DNA of 8,999 nucleotides from CAYMRB01 sp964392615 (GTDB taxonomy: Bacteria > Planctomycetota > UBA8108): the NCBI GenBank assembly GCA_964392615.1, contig CAYMRB010000412.1:1-8999 (forward strand). The letters are read 5' to 3'. The notes under the pieces were generated by a model. It did no database searches, was not told the origin of the DNA, and was given only the letters and a program-made list of their open reading frames with translations. Positions 8,501 through 8,999 of this stretch are shown in pieces. Position 1 is the first letter of the stretch; each line of letters starts with the position of its first letter. Made by a program: the position numbers and the translations under genes.

Positions 8501-8829
8501 CGCGCGGACACATGGGGTTCGCCCCCAAGCTCCAGCCGGAGGACTTCAAGTGCTTCTTCTCGGGAGCGGAAGGGTGGGGGAGCTACGCGCAGAAGCAGGA
8601 CGCGGGAATCCATGCAGCCGAGCTCGAGGTCGCGTCGGGCTGGCTGCGATTGAAGACCCTGCGACTCGAGCTTCCCGGCGGGACGACGGCTTCAGCGGTC
8701 GCGTGCGAGCTCGGCGGCCGGCGGCGAGAAGCGCGCTTTCAGCAGGAAGGCCGATCGGTGCTCGTCGCGTTTCCCGCAGGGTTGAACGTACGAGCCGGCT
8801 CGACGCTCGCCGTGCGCGTCACGAGCTGA
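5590..8829 (+). CDS. Tat-exported GH116-like glycosidase with inserted beta-sandwich module
   Basis: A 1079-residue protein. The ATG at 5590 is chosen over an in-frame codon at 5506 because it has GGAG (5581-5584) 5 nt upstream and puts a Tat signal (SRRAFLAQSG, residues 16-25) near the N-terminus. Residues about 80-275 and 432-545 form the GH116 N-terminal beta-sandwich (GMPCGGICAGQLYVLGDG from 85). Residues about 283-430 are an extra module inserted within it (VVFDDFETGYGKWTIEGDAF to GGWGHICVDSIIFAD), like the concanavalin-type modules attached to some GH32 enzymes. Residues about 550-970 are the (alpha/alpha)6 catalytic domain (DUF608/PF04685). D739 in QHNTYD matches the GBA2 acid/base D677, and E900 in DEVWTG matches another conserved active-site acid. 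The nucleophile site reads WEGVGCCVGNCGHVWNY (617-633), with glycine where GBA2 has E527. Residues 971-1079 are a small C-terminal beta region. GH116 enzymes cleave beta-glucosides or related glycosides; the substrate here is unknown. Confidence 0.88.
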   Translation: MKANTSGSSREPDGVSRRAFLAQSGLSTTAIVAGGMALPRRTTAEPLGADHFVPEDKLLTKEWLDLLTAKGGRKVFRGEERETIGMPCGGICAGQLYVLGDGTLGYWWIANNTQNTGYGHHHSIETPLGDYPVTYTPQPFTPPRPVEQGFALRVDDRVWQLNSAGFSDIGFVGEYPIAEIRYERARGEQPPVEVRSEVFSPFLPLNARDSANPATILRYTVKNTSSESHEVSIGGWLQNPVMLTERDAWKADHRNQVVRGDEWVGVCMDVIPRLDAGQKPARTVVFDDFETGYGKWTIEGDAFGEKPVEGTLPGQQPVSGQSGKYVNTYLGSNDRMVGTATSKEFTIELPYVWFLIAGGNFEAGRDRTTLELLVDGKVVRSACGKRTELLEQRYWDVAEFRGRKARLRMVDANRGGWGHICVDSIIFADQPAPASADYDPEHQHLGNLTIAALDAPSSTATVACASKDAFLAALVPKKERRGPRKSTYRLGERRVAGVATTERLAPGESRTFDFVLGWYFPNRRADDVPIYGRHWGEQVGHGAIVGNRYNKWYSHSAEVVGYLARHFYRLTRGTYLFRDTLYDTSLPYWLVQRLSMPLANLASETMTWREDGWFWAWEGVGCCVGNCGHVWNYAQGLARLFPELERSVRLMQDFDPERGFDAGSGAIFHRGLRRLGWAADGMGGYILKTYREHLCSPDNAFLAEVYPRLKKSVEFMTAQDGLDGQVDGFLEGRQHNTYDIDYYGANTLVGAMYHGALRAAARMATAMGDVAFAEHCTRLADRGAKSTMERIWREDWGYFVQDVDLAKHPRNQQGDGCLADQLFGQSFAHQVGLGHLYPRHAVRKTMESIFKYNWAPDVGPQNKEHPPERWYCRPGEAGLFMCTWPKTRHLGPHSVRYRDEVWTGTEYQVAANMFYEGMTTEPLAIIRAIHERYDGVRHNPWNEIECGDHYARALASWGCLLGVSGFEYDGPRGHMGFAPKLQPEDFKCFFSGAEGWGSYAQKQDAGIHAAELEVASGWLRLKTLRLELPGGTTASAVACELGGRRREARFQQEGRSVLVAFPAGLNVRAGSTLAVRVTS

Positions 8830-8831
8830 GT

Positions 8832-8873
8832 CGGACGGTCTTCCGGTCCGCCGGGAGCGCCCTCCGGTCTTTC
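8832..8873 (+). terminator. Tandem hairpins after the GH116-like gene, candidate terminator
   Basis: Two short GC-rich hairpins follow the stop codon. The first (8832-8850) pairs CGGACGG with CCGGTCCG, with one bulged G, around TCTT. The second (8851-8867) pairs CCGGGAG with CTCCGG, with one bulged G, around CGCC and is followed directly by TCTTT (8868-8872). This is a plausible rho-independent terminator with a weak T tract. Confidence 0.4.
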
Positions 8874-8904
8874 GAGACGACCTGCCTCCCGATACGAACC
8901 GAGC

Positions 8905-8939
8905 CGCGGTCGTTGCCGGCCACCGCGCGGGAGCTTTTT
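8905..8939 (+). terminator. Hairpin plus T-run, second candidate terminator
   Basis: CGCGGT (8905-8910) pairs with ACCGCG (8922-8927) around an 11-base loop, and TTTTT lies at 8935-8939. The 7-base gap between stem and T-run is longer than usual, which lowers confidence. It could back up the hairpins just after the stop codon. Confidence 0.3.
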
Positions 8940-8940
8940 A

Positions 8941-8999
8941 TGGTGGCGAGGGGAGGCCTTGCACCGCCCCCCGCCTAAAGCGGGCTAGGCCCGGGACTC
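8941..8999 (-). other. Structured element resembling a degenerate tRNA 3' end or REP-like repeat (partial)
   Basis: Read on the minus strand, the segment ends in CCTCGCCACCA, like a tRNA acceptor arm with encoded CCA (8941-8943). Before it, GGCGG/CCTCC can form a 5-base T-stem with one mismatch around a 7-base loop, TGCAAGG. That loop departs from the nearly invariant TTCRA pattern. GCCTA/TAGGC can form a 5-base stem but with an 8-base loop, unlike an anticodon arm. On the plus strand the same bases can instead fold as GGCCT (8955-8959)/AGGCC (8987-8991) enclosing CCCGC (8970-8974)/GCGGG (8980-8984), as a dispersed palindromic repeat might. The 5' part would lie outside the window. It is not called as a functional tRNA. 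Confidence 0.25.

Noticed and set aside
1..8999. CRISPR array, insertion sequence, rRNA or intact tRNA
   Set aside because: No regularly spaced direct repeats, transposase motifs, rRNA segments or complete cloverleaf were seen.

Overview
This is a high-GC bacterial window carrying four long genes for exported proteins, all apparently acting on carbohydrates outside the cytoplasm. It looks like a member of Planctomycetota or a close relative. Three features point there: a LamG protein running into a hydrazine-synthase-alpha-like segment, a DUF1080-PmoA fusion, and single genes in alternating orientation instead of a tight polysaccharide-utilisation operon. The taxonomic call is an inference from gene content, because no rRNA or ribosomal protein gene is present.

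Layout: (1) 962 down to the left edge, minus strand: the N-terminal 320 residues of a Sec-exported LamG/HzsA-like protein, cut by the window edge. (2) 1107-3806, plus strand: an 899-residue exported protein with an N-terminal Rossmann-like region, a helical-barrel (six-hairpin glycosidase-like) core and a C-terminal F5/8-type C (discoidin-like) carbohydrate-binding domain. (3) 5399-3813, minus strand: a 528-residue exported fusion of DUF1080 (3-keto-disaccharide hydrolase family) with a PmoA/DUF6807 domain. (4) 5590-8829, plus strand: a 1079-residue Tat-exported GH116-like glycosidase with an extra beta-sandwich inserted in its N-terminal domain. Genes 1/2 and 3/4 are divergent pairs with short regulatory gaps (144 and 190 bases). 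Genes 2 and 3 converge with only 6 bases between their stop codons. The last 170 bases hold two candidate terminators and a structured, tRNA-3'-end-like sequence that runs off the right edge.

Together the genes suggest extracytoplasmic breakdown of a complex glycan or glycoside: binding (LamG, F5/8-type C), backbone or side-chain cleavage (helical-barrel protein, GH116-like protein) and possibly processing of 3-keto glycosides (DUF1080). The substrate cannot be read from the sequence.

The most notable observation is in the GH116-like protein. In an ungapped comparison with human GBA2 (recalled, not searched), the catalytic nucleophile glutamate falls on a glycine inside a cysteine-rich GCCVGNC motif, while the acid/base aspartate is kept. 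This raises the possibility of altered, perhaps cysteine- or metal-dependent, chemistry.
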